Part shown: positions 31,301 through 43,839 of the stretch, piece by piece | Numbering within the stretch: the first letter of the stretch is position 1 | Layout of the letters: every line of letters begins with the position of its first letter | NCBI GenBank assembly: GCA_025526915.1 | Contig: JAHLKH010000051.1 | Location: 88,853-152,852 of the forward strand | Direction: 5' to 3' | DNA from: Entophlyctis helioformis | Taxonomy: Eukaryota > Chytridiomycota > Chytridiomycetes > Chytridiales > Chytriomycetaceae | Length of the DNA: 64,000 nt | The notes under the pieces: model-generated | Seen by the model: only the letters and a program-made list of their open reading frames with translations | Told to the model about the DNA's origin: nothing | Databases searched by the model: none | Position numbers and translations under genes: made by a program

Positions 31301-34300
31301 GCAGCATTGTTTCCACGCTGCTGCACAACGCCACTGGCCCGCGGCCGGACCACGCTGCTGCGGCCGCTTTTCGTTACGCCATTAACTACACGCTCCTTGG
31401 GCATCGTCGCAATCAGCAGATGATCGCCGCGCTCACCAACGCCTTTTCGCCTGCCAGTCGAATCGCCGGTAACGCTCTTGCCATCAGCAACCGAGCTGCT
31501 CATGAATTCGTCATGCACAGGCATAAAATCCTCGCGAACAAGCCGGACGCGTGTTTCGATCTGGTTGCCAAACACAGCTGGCTTGAACGATATGGCTGAT
31601 GTCTCGAATCGCGCGAGCGGCTTGACCCCTACGCCGTGACACCTGATTTCAAATACTCGGTTCCACGTGCTCTGGCAGACAAGCGCTATCTCGTGGTCGG
31701 ACTCCTCGGCCGGCTCGAACCGCACAACCCGCGACACCGACTCGAGCGGCTTGAGCGCAATGACACCATCGGTTCCAGAATCGGTTGGTGCGGGAACTAC
31801 AGTCAGACACGATACCGTCTTGATGAACCGAACCATTTGCGGCAGGATTGACGTGTTGGTGATGACGAGCGTCTGCTCTTTGGTCTCGAGCGTCGAAGTC
31901 ACACCAAAGTCCAGTGTCGATGATCCGTCAGCCGCTGTCAGGCGGATGTCGTTGCAAGTGATCGTGGCGGCAAGGCGCAAGGGTATGCGGCGCTCGATGC
32001 CCGTCGTGTCGTCGACATACTTGAGCTGCAGTGGCACAGACACGTGTTTGCATCCCGCCGTCAAAGGACCGCATACACTGCTGAGCGGCCTGACTGTGAA
32101 CCACACGTAAAACGGCTCAAACGGCTGCGCAAACGCAAGAGCGGGGATCATTTCCACATCGCCGAGGCCTGGGATGCGCACGGCGTTGGAGTCGGGCACA
32201 CGGTCGTATGCCACTCCGTCAAACTCGATCCAGAACTTGAGCGCGATGTTGTGGTGGTTCCGCACCACGAGCCGGTCCTGGTAGATCGTGTCAAGCACGC
32301 AGACCTTGAAGTCCAGCACATCGCGATCAACAAAGATGGGTGCTGCCAGTGCAATGGCATGGCAGTCGATGAAGATGGGGCTGATGCTCTCATTAGCAAA
32401 TCTGAGAACAAACCGGCGGTCCACCGTCTGGCCGCTGGCCATCTTCTGCAGATGAGACACGTGCGCGCCGTCGACGTCTGGGCGTGGGCACGTGACGTAT
32501 GGCGGCTTGAAATCAATGTAGATGAGCTGGGAGTCGTAGCCGCGAAGAATGGAGCCAGACCCGCGGATATGGAAAAGTCCGTCGGTAGTTTTCCACGACT
32601 TGGACGACCGCGATGATGCCGAAGTCAGTGCGCCGCGCTGAGTGCCTGGGCCTGACCCTGAGCCCTGTCCGCCCTGTCCGCTTGGGCCGGCAGACACGGC
32701 ACGGTCGCTGTGTGCTCCGCTATTCTTGGACGACTTGCGGTCGCTGGTTGTAGCAGCATCGTCGGCAGCATCTGGACGCGCACCAGCAGCGATGCGAGCC
32801 ATCACGGCACTGTGTGTCGCGTCAGGCGGGATGGAGTCGGTCTCTACGGCCGACATCTGCTCCTCATACACCGACGCGGGAATGATCTCGTATCCAACAG
32901 CCGTTGCACCTAGGTTGGCCAGATCCAGGAACAAGGACTTTTGCCCACCCACGACACACGACCCGAGGTCCAGCGTCAAGGAATGCGCGTCCACCATGCG
33001 TGCGACTGGTTTCTGCCGGTTCGACCCACCCTCGCCGACCAGTCGATGCACATCCAGCTCGTACCGTTTGACAGCCCCAACGCCGCTGCCATCGACGCCA
33101 CTGCCACCACTGCCGCCCATCGATCCGGCCGGCCCAGCCAAGCCGGTCACCGGCGGTGCGACCTTGTCATGGAACTTTACCAGCTTGACCTTGTTTCCAC
33201 CGACACATGCCACAACCGGCCGACACTTGCGCGTGGTGCATCCGACCGACAGCCCAAACTCGCCGCCAATCTCTGCTGCAAACAGCACGCGTGTCGCCGG
33301 GATGTCCTTGTCAAACCCGGGCGGCGGCCTGAACACGATATCAACGGTCGCAGACGTACCCGCAGACAGCTTGCCAGGCGGCGGGAACACAAACTCAAAG
33401 AAACTCGACACGTCGAGCGGCACGGGCCGGATTTTGAACGAGTTGATGCGGCCAGAGACGTTGGTGATGACGGCGCGGGCAATGACGGTGACGTCGGGGT
33501 CGTAGTCCTTGAACATGAACTCGTCCGGAGAGACGACAAACGCACGTGCACCGGGCGGCAGCAGATGTGATGTGATTTGCGGCGGGTGGTAGTTTTTCAT
33601 GCGCGGGGGCGGCAGTGGGACTCTGACGCCCGTGGAGGCAAGATTAGGCGTGGACGACAGGAGATTGCGCGAGACGGTACGCGTGAGCTGGTCTGTGCTG
33701 GCAGCCAAGGGCTTGACTTGCGACTCCAGGCCAAGAGATGGGATGCTGCCGGATGCCGCTTCAGCCGATGAAATGATCGGGCCGGATCTGCCACGAGCGT
33801 GCGGGCTCTTGGTCTTGCCACGGCGGAGCTGCAGCTGTGTGTTGTCCTTGTCGCGTGCATGAGCGGACCGAGATCTGGACCGCGATCTCGACCGTGACCG
33901 AGAGTGTGATTTTGGCCTGTGGGGAGATGCCGACGAGGACCGTGAATGGGCAGAGGCAGCGCGAAGCATGGTAAGCGAGTGAGGTCTTGATTCGACAGCG
34001 GCAGGTGCCAGCGGATCGCGCTTGTTGATCTTGAGCTTGACTACGTCTGGCGGGAATGCACGACCAGGCAGGGGTGCTCTTGCTTCCAGTGCCCGCTCAA
34101 AACTGATACGGCGTCGCTCGCTGTCCTCGTACCGGTGCCGTTTGTCTTCCTCTTTGATGAGCTTGCCGAGGATCCGCATCGTCTGTTTCATTTGGTGGCG
34201 ATCCAACTTGGCCTGGTGATCGCGGCGGCGTGCTCGCTTGGCAGCTATCCGTGCCTTGGTCTCGCGGATAAGCTCCGTGTCGGTATTGGAACTAGGCGGA

Positions 34301-36393
34301 AAGAGGTCGGCAGGAGCTTCAGACTGCAGTGCAGCCCGGCGGTTTGTTTCGTCCACAATATCGCGCTTGATGGCCTCAATGTGGCGTATCAGCTGGGCCA
34401 TTGCATGTTCCTTCTTATCGTTGGCCAGTTGCTTCTCCTTTTCCTCTGTTTCTCTATCATGCTGGATCTATGCATCCGTGCCCGTTCATATCCCATATCA
34501 ATCCGTATCCATCCAGATCGATCCGCCAAGACCGCGTCAGTGCCGTTGCCAATGGACACCAGCTCAACAACAGTGCAGCGACTTACCTGACCAATGGTCT
34601 CTTTGAATCGCTGCGCCATGATCACATTCTTGGCAGCAAGAGCCGCACGTGCCTCTTTCATGCGCTGCCGCTCGTCTTCAGCGCGCTTGGCAGCATCCCG
34701 CTCTTTCTTGGCCCGCATTCGTTCAGCTGCGTCCTGCTTCATCTGCGCCTCAAGCGCACGGTGTTTGGCCACAACTTGCAGCTCCGCGTATTCCTGCAGA
34801 TCTGCTTCAGCGAGCTTGGACTCGAGCGGCCGCAAAGCCCACACATGCGCATGGAGCTCAGACAAGTCGTGGCGGAGGGGTTGCAGTGCAGCCTCGAGAT
34901 CGGGCACCATGACATTGGCGTGCTCAATGTACTGCTTGTTTTGCATATAGTGGTCGCGCAGAAGCCGGTATCGCTGGTTGAGCATCAGCTGCGGATCGCT
35001 TGGAACGGCGTCTGTCTGCATCAACTGTGGATCGTGTGCCGTGGTCGAAAGGGAGCCTGTTGCCACCCTATCTGTCTGCTGCTGCTGCTGCTGCTGCACG
35101 AGCCGATGAGACTTGACCGCCTGGGCATGCTCGATCTGCTTGTGGCGCGGGATCTTGGTCGGCAGTTTGTGAATCTCCTCAATCAGCACCTCCATCTCGC
35201 CAGCAATCTTGTCAAGATCAAGCCGAGACCGTTGCCGGTTTTCGCGTGTCTCGACCAGCAGATTCTCGAGCCTAGTCAGGTCTTCTTCCTTGGCAACGAC
35301 AAGTGCGCGGACCTGCCGGATCTCGTTCTTTGCGGCGAGCTTCGCCTTGAACACGCGCATGTCGTCGCGGCCTTTGAATGTCGACAGCGTGCCATACTTG
35401 AGGTACTTTGACAGAATATGCCTCTCTTGCTCAGCACGTTGAGCTGGTTCGAGGTCGTCCAGCGGGTTGTTGAGGGGAAACTGATCCACAATGCGCTCGC
35501 CTGTACCGCCAACGCTGCTGCTGAATCCCGTTGTGCCCGTGAACAGGCGACGATCAGAGACGTCTTCCTCAAAATGGAAGCCGTGGAAGAATGCCTTGTC
35601 GGTCAGGTTGGCCGGATCCAGCTCGCCGTCCTGGTCTTTGTACCCGTCGCTGGCGGTGCGCTGCCTGCCATACTGGTGACTGCGCTGACCAGCGCCACGC
35701 GACTTGCGGTGTGGGCCGTTTGGGTCTGGACTGCCATGGCTCGCAAGCCGCGAGGGAGATCTGGACTGTAGAGGGTCCAAGTGGCTGGGAGGTGCCGAGT
35801 CTTGGCCGCCAGCGCTGCTGTCTGTGTCAAAGACGCTTTTGTTGTTGGCTTGGCGGTTCAGGCTGAGTGCGTCTGCAGACCCATTAACGAGTGCCGATTC
35901 GGTTGTACCGCCTGCTGCTCCAGCTGGCCAGTCCAAACCGGCATTGGTGGTGCTGTTGGCTGGGATGCCAGTCGTGTCGGTGCTGCCGACGTCGCTGCGA
36001 AGGCCAGTCGCGTCGGTGGCTGCCATGGCGTCCCCAGACAAGGCAGTTGCAGCATCAGAACTGGCTGCCGCTGTGGCAGTCGCCGCTTCTCCGGTGGCTT
36101 GTGTGGGTGCTCCTGCCGCAGTGTCTGCTGCTTGCATGGCACACAAAGGTCAGCGGGGGGCATACCACAACAGCGGCAATGGCACGTCACAAACCTCCAG
36201 CTGCAGCGCGGCCTGCATCGTCGGCGCTTGGAAGGACGGCCGCGCCAGTGGGCAGTGGCGGCAGTTGAGGCAATGCTGACGACGTGCGCGCTCCGGGAGC
36301 ACCCGCGGCGCCGGCCGTCTTGGTGTCTGCATGCAGCTTGCTCTCCTTCCCAGCAGCATGCGCGTTCGCACCCTGCTGTGTTGACTGGGGCAT
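28357..36393 (-). CDS. Axonemal Hydin/CFAP74-like protein with MSP/ASH domains
   Basis: Exons 36393-36195, 36130-34587 and 34461-28357 join in phase into 2,615 residues. The first 300 residues are low-complexity. Residues about 300-620 form coiled coil (AKNEIRQVRALVVAKEEDL and an Arg/Lys/Glu-rich segment) with a polyGln run. The rest carries repeated ASH/MSP-type immunoglobulin-like domains, for example TKTFKITNTSVIPVTCVM and KEQTLVITNTSILPQMVRF, which mark Hydin, CFAP47, CFAP65 and CFAP74. Coiled coil followed by such domains resembles CFAP74, a central-pair (C1d) protein, but the subfamily is uncertain. It implies a motile flagellum. The N-terminal half also has a Lys/Asp-rich repeat (KDAKEAKDAGKDAKDTKDAK). 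Confidence 0.78.
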
Positions 36394-36557
36394 CGGCTGC
36401 TCTTCGTGTCTATCGTGTCAACCAAGGCGGACGCGTCGATTCGTTCGTTTGTGATAAGTCGAGGCCCAGTCGCCTTCGTCTTGGTTGCACAATATATTGC
36501 CAGGATCTACCCAAACAAATCAGGACGCCATTGGATCACACAGCACACATCAGCACC
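36394..36557. promoter_or_regulatory. Compact bidirectional promoter, CFAP gene and kinase gene
   Basis: Only 164 bp lie between the two start codons. An AT-rich patch (CACAATATATTGCC, near 36487-36500) could serve as a core promoter on the kinase side. Confidence 0.4.
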
Positions 36558-39417
36558 ATGCGCCAGGCTGAGCAAGAGCAGCCGCATCCGCACCCGCACT
36601 ATGGCCACCATCCGCAGCTGGCCAAGATCACACCGATCGGCGCAGATATCGCCCTCTCAAAGTCAACACCTGCAATCGTCGCCATTGACGCTGATGACAA
36701 CGTCCTCTCCTCGGCCCAGGCACTCGACCAAACTATGCCAGTGTATGGTGCCGCTTCGCATACAATCCCCGTGCCGCTACCCCAATCCGGGGTCAAGACA
36801 GGCAGCTTCACCATCACCACAACGAAAGCGCACGGTGGCGGCGGCGGTGGCGGTGGTGGTGGACGTGCATCGCCCAACCTGAGCCACAGCACACCCAACG
36901 GCGGCCTATCCGAACTGTCCAGCGCAGGCGCCGCGTCAGCCAGCACATCGGCTGGATATCTTGCCGTCGGTCTCTCGAGCGGTCTGAATCTGAGCAACGC
37001 ATCAGGCGGCTCATCAGGCAACATGTACAGCAGCTACGCGGATGCCGACGAGGTGCGCAACCTGCCACGCAATCACCGGCCGCCCACGCTGTCGCTTGCT
37101 TCGCTCGACTGGACCCTTGCACACAAGATCGAGCTTCGGAAAGCGTCGGGCGAGTGCACGAGTCTGGCGGATATCTGCAAGGCTCCTAATGTGGGCCACA
37201 AGACGATGCTGGTGTTCCTTAAGCGGTTTGATACGCAGTCTGGGTGAGTCTCTGAGTCTGTCGTTGTGGCGACCCGGCCCCACCCGTGACTGCTCTGCGT
37301 CTGCATCTGTAAACCGACAGTGCTCAGTGCAGCATCGCAGGATGGTGGGGGCATCCGATTGGGCCAGCATTCATTGGCGATCATGCTCCTCTCTCTGGGA
37401 ATCATAAACTAACCGCGCCGTGCGCCATGGCGGGCGATCGCTGTCTGCGTGTCGCCAGATACATTTACTCGCTCATGTTCTCGTTCATCAAGCACGTGTT
37501 GGCGCGGCGCGACGTGTCCATCATCTTCATATCGTGCCACCCAGACATGTCCGAACTTACGCTCTTTGTCCGGCACTACGCGCAGTGGCTTCAATCGAAC
37601 ACGTCCGAAGGGCTGCGGCCGGCCCTGACCAACTTTTACATTGACCAGTCACGGGAGGCGTATCTGTTCTTTGGACTGTGCAGCCGCATCGAGAGCATCC
37701 GATCACTGCAAATGAGCATCATGATGCGGATGAAAGTGAGTCTGTTGCGGCACGGTCGAATCGGTGACCATGGTTACTAACAAGCCGCTCGGTGTGTCCC
37801 ATGGTCGAGTGCAGAGCCGAAAATGGCGCAGGGCAATCAAGTCGCGGCAACGCGCGACTGCCAAAGCCAGGGCGAAAGTGGGTCCGCGTCCATCAGCAGT
37901 CGACTACAACCCATTCGGCCCGCAATCGCAGCAGTCGCAACAGCATCAGCAGCCACATCCGCAGCATCCGACGTCGGGCAAGGTCGCACCAGCACCCACG
38001 CTGATGGTGCGCAAATCCGACCCTAGCGATCCTTCAGCCGCCGCACTCACAGACACGGACATGGACATCCTGTCGGACGACATTGGCGCAGGCGTGATGG
38101 CCGGCCTCACCAATTCGGTGTGCAACAAGTCGGTGTGGCAGATGGTCAAGGACTTTATGGCGTGCAAGATGACCGCCGCGCTGGGTTCGCAGCAGGCCAA
38201 GGTCGACATGCTCTGGCAGACGCCTGGCGTCTGCGTCGTGCAAGACGGCCGCGTCATTTACATGGTAACTTGCGCCGTGCACACTGCACTTGCCAGGCAA
38301 TCCGCTGTCGCTCTCATCACTGACGCAAACGGACCGCCGTGTTGGCACTCTGCGCACACGGGTCGACTGCAGCACGAGTTCCAGGATTACAGCCGGCGTG
38401 CCGCTGCAGCCATTTCGGGAATGTCCATGGACGCGTCTGGGACCAAGAAGAAGCACGATTTCCCGCATACGCCCACCGACCATCTCGGCGAGTTCATCAA
38501 CACAATCACTGCAGACGACGCAGACGCAGACGCAGATGTCGATGCAGCGGCAAGCGGCAGCGGCAACAACAGTGGCGGCTCCATCGCCAATCCGACGACA
38601 CTGAATTCGTTGTCGCAGTCGCCGCAGTCGACTGACAAGTCGCAGGTGTCGCCGTCCACGTCGCTGGTTGCGTCGCCGCTGCCAGCAACATCGCCGCCGC
38701 CGCCGCCATCCAACAAATACCCAGAGCTCTCGTTGGGTGAGCGGATTGGCCAAGGCCGCGAGTCCGAAGTGTTTGTGAGCCACCTCAATGGCAAGATCGT
38801 TGCCGTCAAGTACTTTCGTCGGCCTTCGCCCGCATCTCCCACTGGCGGTGGCGGTGGCGGCCCAACGTCTAGTGGCATTGGCACACTCAAGCCCAAGGGA
38901 CTGCAGCCGGCCAACATGAGCGGCGCCGGCGGACCCAAGGTGGGCAGCCCGGCGATCATGCTGGGACTCCGCAGCATGGCGCGATCAGGCAAGGGCGTCA
39001 TGGATGCCGGCGACACGCTCGCGTCGTTCAGCAACGAGGTCGCCATGCTCATGGCCCTCCGCCACACCAACGTGGTCAAGTTTGTCGGCTTTGGGTCTCT
39101 CGACTCGCGGCATTTTCTGCTCACCGAGTTCATGGGCCGCGGCTCTGTCTTTGACCTCCTCGCCTCCAAGGACCATCTCGACTCGCGCCGCAAATGGCGT
39201 ATTATCATGGATGCGGCGACGGGGATGGAGTACCTCCATGGGTGCCGGCCGTCCATCATCCACCAGGATCTCAAGTCGCTGAACCTGCTCGTGGCGGACG
39301 ACTGGACCGTCAAGGTTGCGGATTTCGGCATTGCCCTCGAGCTGACGCCAGCGAATCTGGCGGCACGGAGTCGGTCGATTGCCAACCACCGCTCGCGCAA
39401 TAAGCTGAGCGAGGATG

Positions 39418-39448
<31 letters not shown>

Positions 39449-39842
39449 GCCAATCAAGTCTGCTGGCGACCTGTCCAATACCAACGGACTCGGGACCAAC
39501 AACAAAGAAATGGACGGCGGCGGTGGTCATGGCGGCACGCTCCAATGGATGGCACCCGAGCTCCTCACGGGCCGGCCAGTCATGCCGTCATCCAAGATCG
39601 ATGTGTTTGCGTTCGGCGTCATCCTGTGGGAGGTTGCCACTCGCAAGAAACCGTGGCGCGGAGTCAACACGCGGGTGATCACGGAAAGCATACTTGCGGG
39701 CTCGCGGCTGCCAAAGAGCGAGAACTGGGTCATGGACCTGCGCATGCTTGTGGATGCATGCTGGAACCAGGACCAGTCACTGCGGCCGGAATTCAAGAGT
39801 ATACGACAGTCGCTCAAGACGATTGTGTTTCCGTCAACGTGA
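36558..39842 (+). CDS. TKL-family protein kinase with a long N-terminal region
   Basis: Exons 36558-37243, 37321-37735, 37815-38264 and 38373-39842 give about 1,006 residues. The last intron (38265-38372, 108 nt) is a multiple of three, so retention would keep the frame. The kinase domain fills the C-terminal 380 residues: GQGRESEV, VAVKYF (Lys), HQDLKSLN in place of HRDLK.., ADFG and WMAPELL. HQD in the catalytic loop is unusual but the Asp is kept. Two Gly-rich inserts interrupt the domain, after the VAVK strand and in the activation segment. The N-terminal region has a conserved-looking block (YIYSLMFSFIKHVLARRDVS) that I cannot name. It is probably a soluble signalling kinase. Confidence 0.75.
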
Positions 39843-40141
39843 CCCAATACATATCATAAGCATATCACTCGTGGGATCAGTCAGCCAACGGGCAGGATAG
39901 TCAGCTGGCCGACCAGGAGTTGGCAGGGTGAGAAAGCAACGAGGCTGACGCATGTGAGACGAGAGGCTTTTCACGCAAGCTTGGCCGCGTTCCCTCGCGG
40001 GTAACGGAGCACAGCCGAGTCAGACAGATAAGAAAGCTAGTCCGCCATGCAGACTGAGCAGCATACAAGTTGCCGACGGCGTGGCTGCACTCTTGCCTTG
40101 CTTTCCAACTTCCTCGGCGATCACCGACTAGCCACACCAGT

Positions 40142-41292
40142 ATGGATCCATCCAACATGTACATGGCCGGAGCATTCGGCGGTGCCGTTGGTCTGCTCAA
40201 GGAGCACGACCACAAGAACCATATCACGGACGTTGGCACGTACATTCTGTGGGCGACGTTTGCGGTCATGGCGATTGCGGCGATTGCCTTTGCGGTGCTC
40301 ATGTTCCAGTCGCCGGCCGAGAAGCGCGGGCTGCCAAGTGAGTCGCTGCCGGCCGTGTCTGCAGGCCGCCGGGAGCAGGATCTAACGTGGCGCGACTGCT
40401 GCTGCGGGCTGGTACAGTGATTGTGTTTAGCGCCGCGGTCATCTCAGCCCTGGCCTACTTTGCCATGGCGGTGAGTCTGCGTGGACTGCCTGATGGATGG
40501 ATGGATGGATGGATGACACACGCTCACACACGGTGCTCGGGCTGATTGCATCCTTGCATCCTTGCATCCTTGCATCCTTGCATCCTTGCATCCTTGCATG
40601 CACGCGCGGATGGGCCGGCTGGCCGCACGCAGGCTTCCGAGGGTCTGATTGTGAACGACGAGTTAAGCTATCGGACGACGTATCTGGCGCGATACATCGA
40701 CTGGGCTTTGACGTTCCCGCTGCTGCTGAGCATCCTCGGCTACATTGCAGGCGCCTCGCTCTCGTCGTTCATGGTGCTCCTGTTCTTTAGCGAGATCACG
40801 GTGCTCACGGCGCTGTTTGGCAGCCTGGACCGCACCGACTTCCGCTGGGCGTGGTTTGCCTTTTGGCTGCTGTTCTGGATCCCTGTGATCAAGGAGCTCG
40901 TGTACGACGTGCGGATTGCAGCGCAGCGCCGATCGGAGCACAATGCCCGCCTGTACGACACGCTGGTCGTGTGGGTGCTGTTCCTCATGACGCTCTACCC
41001 CGTGTTCTGGGCGCTCACGCAAGGCAGCAACGTCATCTCGGTCGACGGCGAGATCACGGCGTATGCGCTGCTGGATGTGTCGCTCAAGGTCGTGCTCGGC
41101 GTCACGGTTCTGTCCAGCCTGAGCACGATTGAGCCGTACCACTACTCGCCCATCTACCTGCCGCGCGATTCCGAGGACGGACCCGGCGGCGAGGCTGTGC
41201 CACCGCAGGCTGGCCGCGGTGGCGGCATTGGTGCTGGCGCGCGGTCGTTTGGCAGCGGCATTGACGGCTCGGGTGTTGGCGTCGGCAACTGA
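40142..41292 (+). CDS. Type I microbial rhodopsin (retinal protein)
   Basis: Exons 40142-40337, 40418-40470 and 40633-41292 give 302 residues with seven helices. Helix C reads ARYIDWALTFPLLLSIL: Arg82, Asp85, Trp86 and Thr89 (bacteriorhodopsin numbering) are kept but the proton donor Asp96 is Ile. Helix F has LYPVFW (Tyr185, Pro186, Trp189 kept, Trp182 replaced by Met). Helix G has LDVSLKVVLG with Asp212 and the retinal Lys216, so it should bind retinal, unlike Hsp30-type opsin-related proteins. No enzyme domain follows, only a Gly-rich tail. The missing donor argues against a fast proton pump; slow pumping or light sensing in zoospores is inference. Confidence 0.85.
40493..40607. repeat. Two microsatellites in the rhodopsin intron
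   Basis: Within intron 2 (40471-40632) lie a GGAT tract (about 40493-40515) and five to six copies of CTTGCATC (about 40551-40600). They lie between the donor and the acceptor, and length changes could alter splicing. Confidence 0.85.
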
Positions 41293-41376
41293 GGCTGCCG
41301 TCGACATGGTTGGTGCCGTGCAGTCTCTGCCCGAGCGCCTTGCAGCTTCCCACGCATGCATGCACAGATCCCTTGC

Positions 41377-41382
41377 AATAAA
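41377..41382 (+). terminator. AATAAA signal downstream of the rhodopsin gene
   Basis: This canonical hexamer lies 85 nt past the stop codon at 41292. Confidence 0.55.
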
Positions 41383-41654
41383 ACGGTCGCATTGACCTGG
41401 ACAGGCTTTACATGATGACCATTTGACCCACCATTTGACCGGCCTGCTGACTCAAGACCGGCCGGCCGACCGACGCGTGACCCGCGCACATGACACGGTG
41501 AAGGGCGGGCTGTGGGCCACCGGCCGGCCATAAAGCGACGGCCGCCTTGGCCCACAACTCGCAAAGTCCAAGTTCACCAGCAAACACTTGCTCGCACACA
41601 CCTGCACCAGCACCAGCACCAGCACCAGCACCTCCACTCGCACACACCAGCACC

Positions 41655-41939
41655 ATGTCGATGCCCGCCGTCTTCTCCGCCACCGCCTCGTTCCCGACGT
41701 CGTCGTCGCCGCCGCAGTCGCCCAATGCATCGCACTCGCGCACGGCAACGGCCGAGTCTGCCGCCTCGCTGGCCGACAGCCCCGCCACGGCCTCTGGCGC
41801 CGCATCCCCGCAGCGGGCCCAGCCGTCGCACGCACTGCCGTCCACCACCCGCGCGCGCACCATCAGCATGTACGGCATGCACGCCGATGCCCATCTGGCC
41901 TCGGTGTCGGCGTCGGCCTCGTCGCTGCCGTTTATCTAG
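41655..41939 (+). CDS. Possible small Ser/Ala/Pro-rich protein (94 aa)
   Basis: The ATG at 41655 starts a 94-residue frame (MSMPAVFSATASFPTSSSPP) with no recognised domain. The leader carries a CACCAG tandem repeat (about 41605-41640). The composition is typical of disordered regions and of chance frames in GC-rich DNA, so this may not be a gene. Confidence 0.3.
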   Translation: MSMPAVFSATASFPTSSSPPQSPNASHSRTATAESAASLADSPATASGAASPQRAQPSHALPSTTRARTISMYGMHADAHLASVSASASSLPFI

Positions 41940-42540
41940 TCGGCGCAGGCCGCCGCTCCCCCCACATCCCCCCACCTCCTCTCGGCCTCCGCCGCTCAAC
42001 AAGCTTCCTGTCCTGTTGTCACTATCACGTGTTTGCAGTAAATATTTCTCCTACTCAATATTTTGGGCATTCAATTCTCTGGGAAAAATTCTTGGAAAAG
42101 TTGATCCCAAGATGACGCAATCCTGGTGGAGCTGGAAGGGTGGCATCGATGAGCAGCAGTGCCAAGACGTTTATCTGCGGCAGAGACCACAGCACACAAG
42201 CGCACCAAGAGAGTGCTGGATGCACTGTCGGGGCTCTTCTGGCCATCGTCGCCTTGCCAAGACGTGGACAGCGTCATCCGTCGTCAGAGATGACGACACA
42301 CTCGGCCCGGCAGGTTGCGGCAATACACCCATCGTCATCAAACCCAGACACGAGACCCGTAGATCTGTCCAATCGCAACGTTCCACGCCATCGTTGTTGT
42401 CAAGGCGGCCGTTGATTGGCCGGACGTGCGTGTTGTTCTTGCCGTTGTGGCTGTGAACACCGTCGCCCTTTCTCTATTTATAGAGACGACCACCTGGGCT
42501 CAACAGCCACCCCTCGTAGCAAACAGCCCAACCAGCAAAC
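41940..42540. promoter_or_regulatory. Upstream region of the DUF4097-like gene, with TATA box
   Basis: TATTTATA at 42475-42482 lies 59 nt before the ATG at 42541 and is the clearest TATA-like element in the window. An unusually AT-rich island (about 42030-42110) lies within otherwise GC-rich DNA. No gene is supported here. Confidence 0.5.
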
Positions 42541-43681
42541 ATGCTCACCACTGCAGTCGACGCCCACCTCGAGAAGCAGACCTTTGTCTGGTCGTCGCCC
42601 ACGTCCATCACCCTCGACGTGGTTGACTTTGCCGTGAGTGCACGGCTCCATCTGCCAGATCTGCACATACGGATCCAACTGACAGCCTCTGCAGAACACG
42701 GCCGTCACCTTCTGCCGATCCCAGTCGACTTCCGACGGCGCCGACCGCCTCGTGCGTCTGACATACACCATCGACGGCAAGCACAACAGCAAGGCGGCCG
42801 GCAAAGAGTCGACCATCGCCACCGTCACCGAGCGGTTCCACAACCACGCAGTCAACTTCAAGCTGCGCACGCCGTCGTCGTACAACGTGAAACTGTTCAA
42901 GCGCAGCGAGGTGTTTGACCTCGGCATCACCGTCGAGATCCCCGATGCCTGCCAGGCCGGTCTGGACATCTCTGTGCTCGGCTGGCAGGACGCCTGCAGC
43001 ATCAGTTTTGCCGACGACTTTCCTGCGGCGTTTGGCGACGTCGACCTGAACCTCGGCCAAGCGAAGACACAGGTTGGCTTCATCATCCAGATTGTTAATC
43101 AAGCCCAAGTGACGGCCAAGTCGCTCTCGGTGCGCAAGCTCAGCATTGCGGCACGCAGCCACCCGGTCCACATGGGCGAGCTGACGGCCAGCGAGAGCGT
43201 GTCCATCAAAGTCACATCGGCGGATGTTCAGCTTGCAGCTGTCAACGTGCACGGACGCAGCGGTCTGACCCTGACGTCATCCGACGAGTCTGAGATCCAC
43301 GTGGGCAAGCTCAGCGGCACCAAGGCGACCATCCGCAGCGCAGCCGGCAACGTGGAACTGGGCACCGTCGACCTGACGGACGATCTGCTGCTGTCGACGT
43401 CGTCGGCAACCACTGTTGTGGACGACCTTGTGCGTGTCGCATACGCAACCATCGACTCGGCGTCGGGCAACACACGCGTGCGTGCGTCGGCAGGCTTCAA
43501 CGGCACCGTCAGGGCGACGTCGGCCAGCGGCAACGTGGCCATCACCCAAGCAGGCGTCAATGTGGACAGCATCGCCAGCAGCAGCCACCACGAGGCCAAG
43601 GCGACGATCGGCAGCGCACCCGGTGGTTCCACGCTGCACGTCTCGTCGGCTTCTGGCAACATCGACATCCGGACTGCCTGA
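42541..43681 (+). CDS. DUF4097-like beta-helix (adhesin-type) protein
   Basis: Exons 42541-42633 and 42695-43681 give 359 residues. The C-terminal half consists of repeated short strands (ATIDSASGNTRVRASAGFNG, VRATSASGNVAITQAG, LHVSSASGNIDIRTA) like the beta-helix of DUF4097/putative auto-transporter adhesin proteins. There is no signal peptide or membrane segment, so a cytosolic location is likely and the name says little about function. A TATA-like element lies 59 nt upstream of the start. Confidence 0.65.
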
Positions 43682-43839
43682 GCAGATCTGTGCAGCCCCT
43701 TTCCTCCTTTTCTACAGACGAGCCCTCCAATGAACATTGCATGTGTACCATCCACAGATCTGTGACTGTGCTGATCTAAAGAGCCGGGCTTTGTCTTCCT
43801 GACGGTTCCCTCCACAACCACAACAACAACAACCGCGAC

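Noticed and set aside
37244..37426. Splitting the kinase gene into two genes at MAGDRC (37427)
   Set aside because: The phase and splice signals at 37243/37321 join cleanly and the frame stays open across, so one gene is preferred, though not proven.
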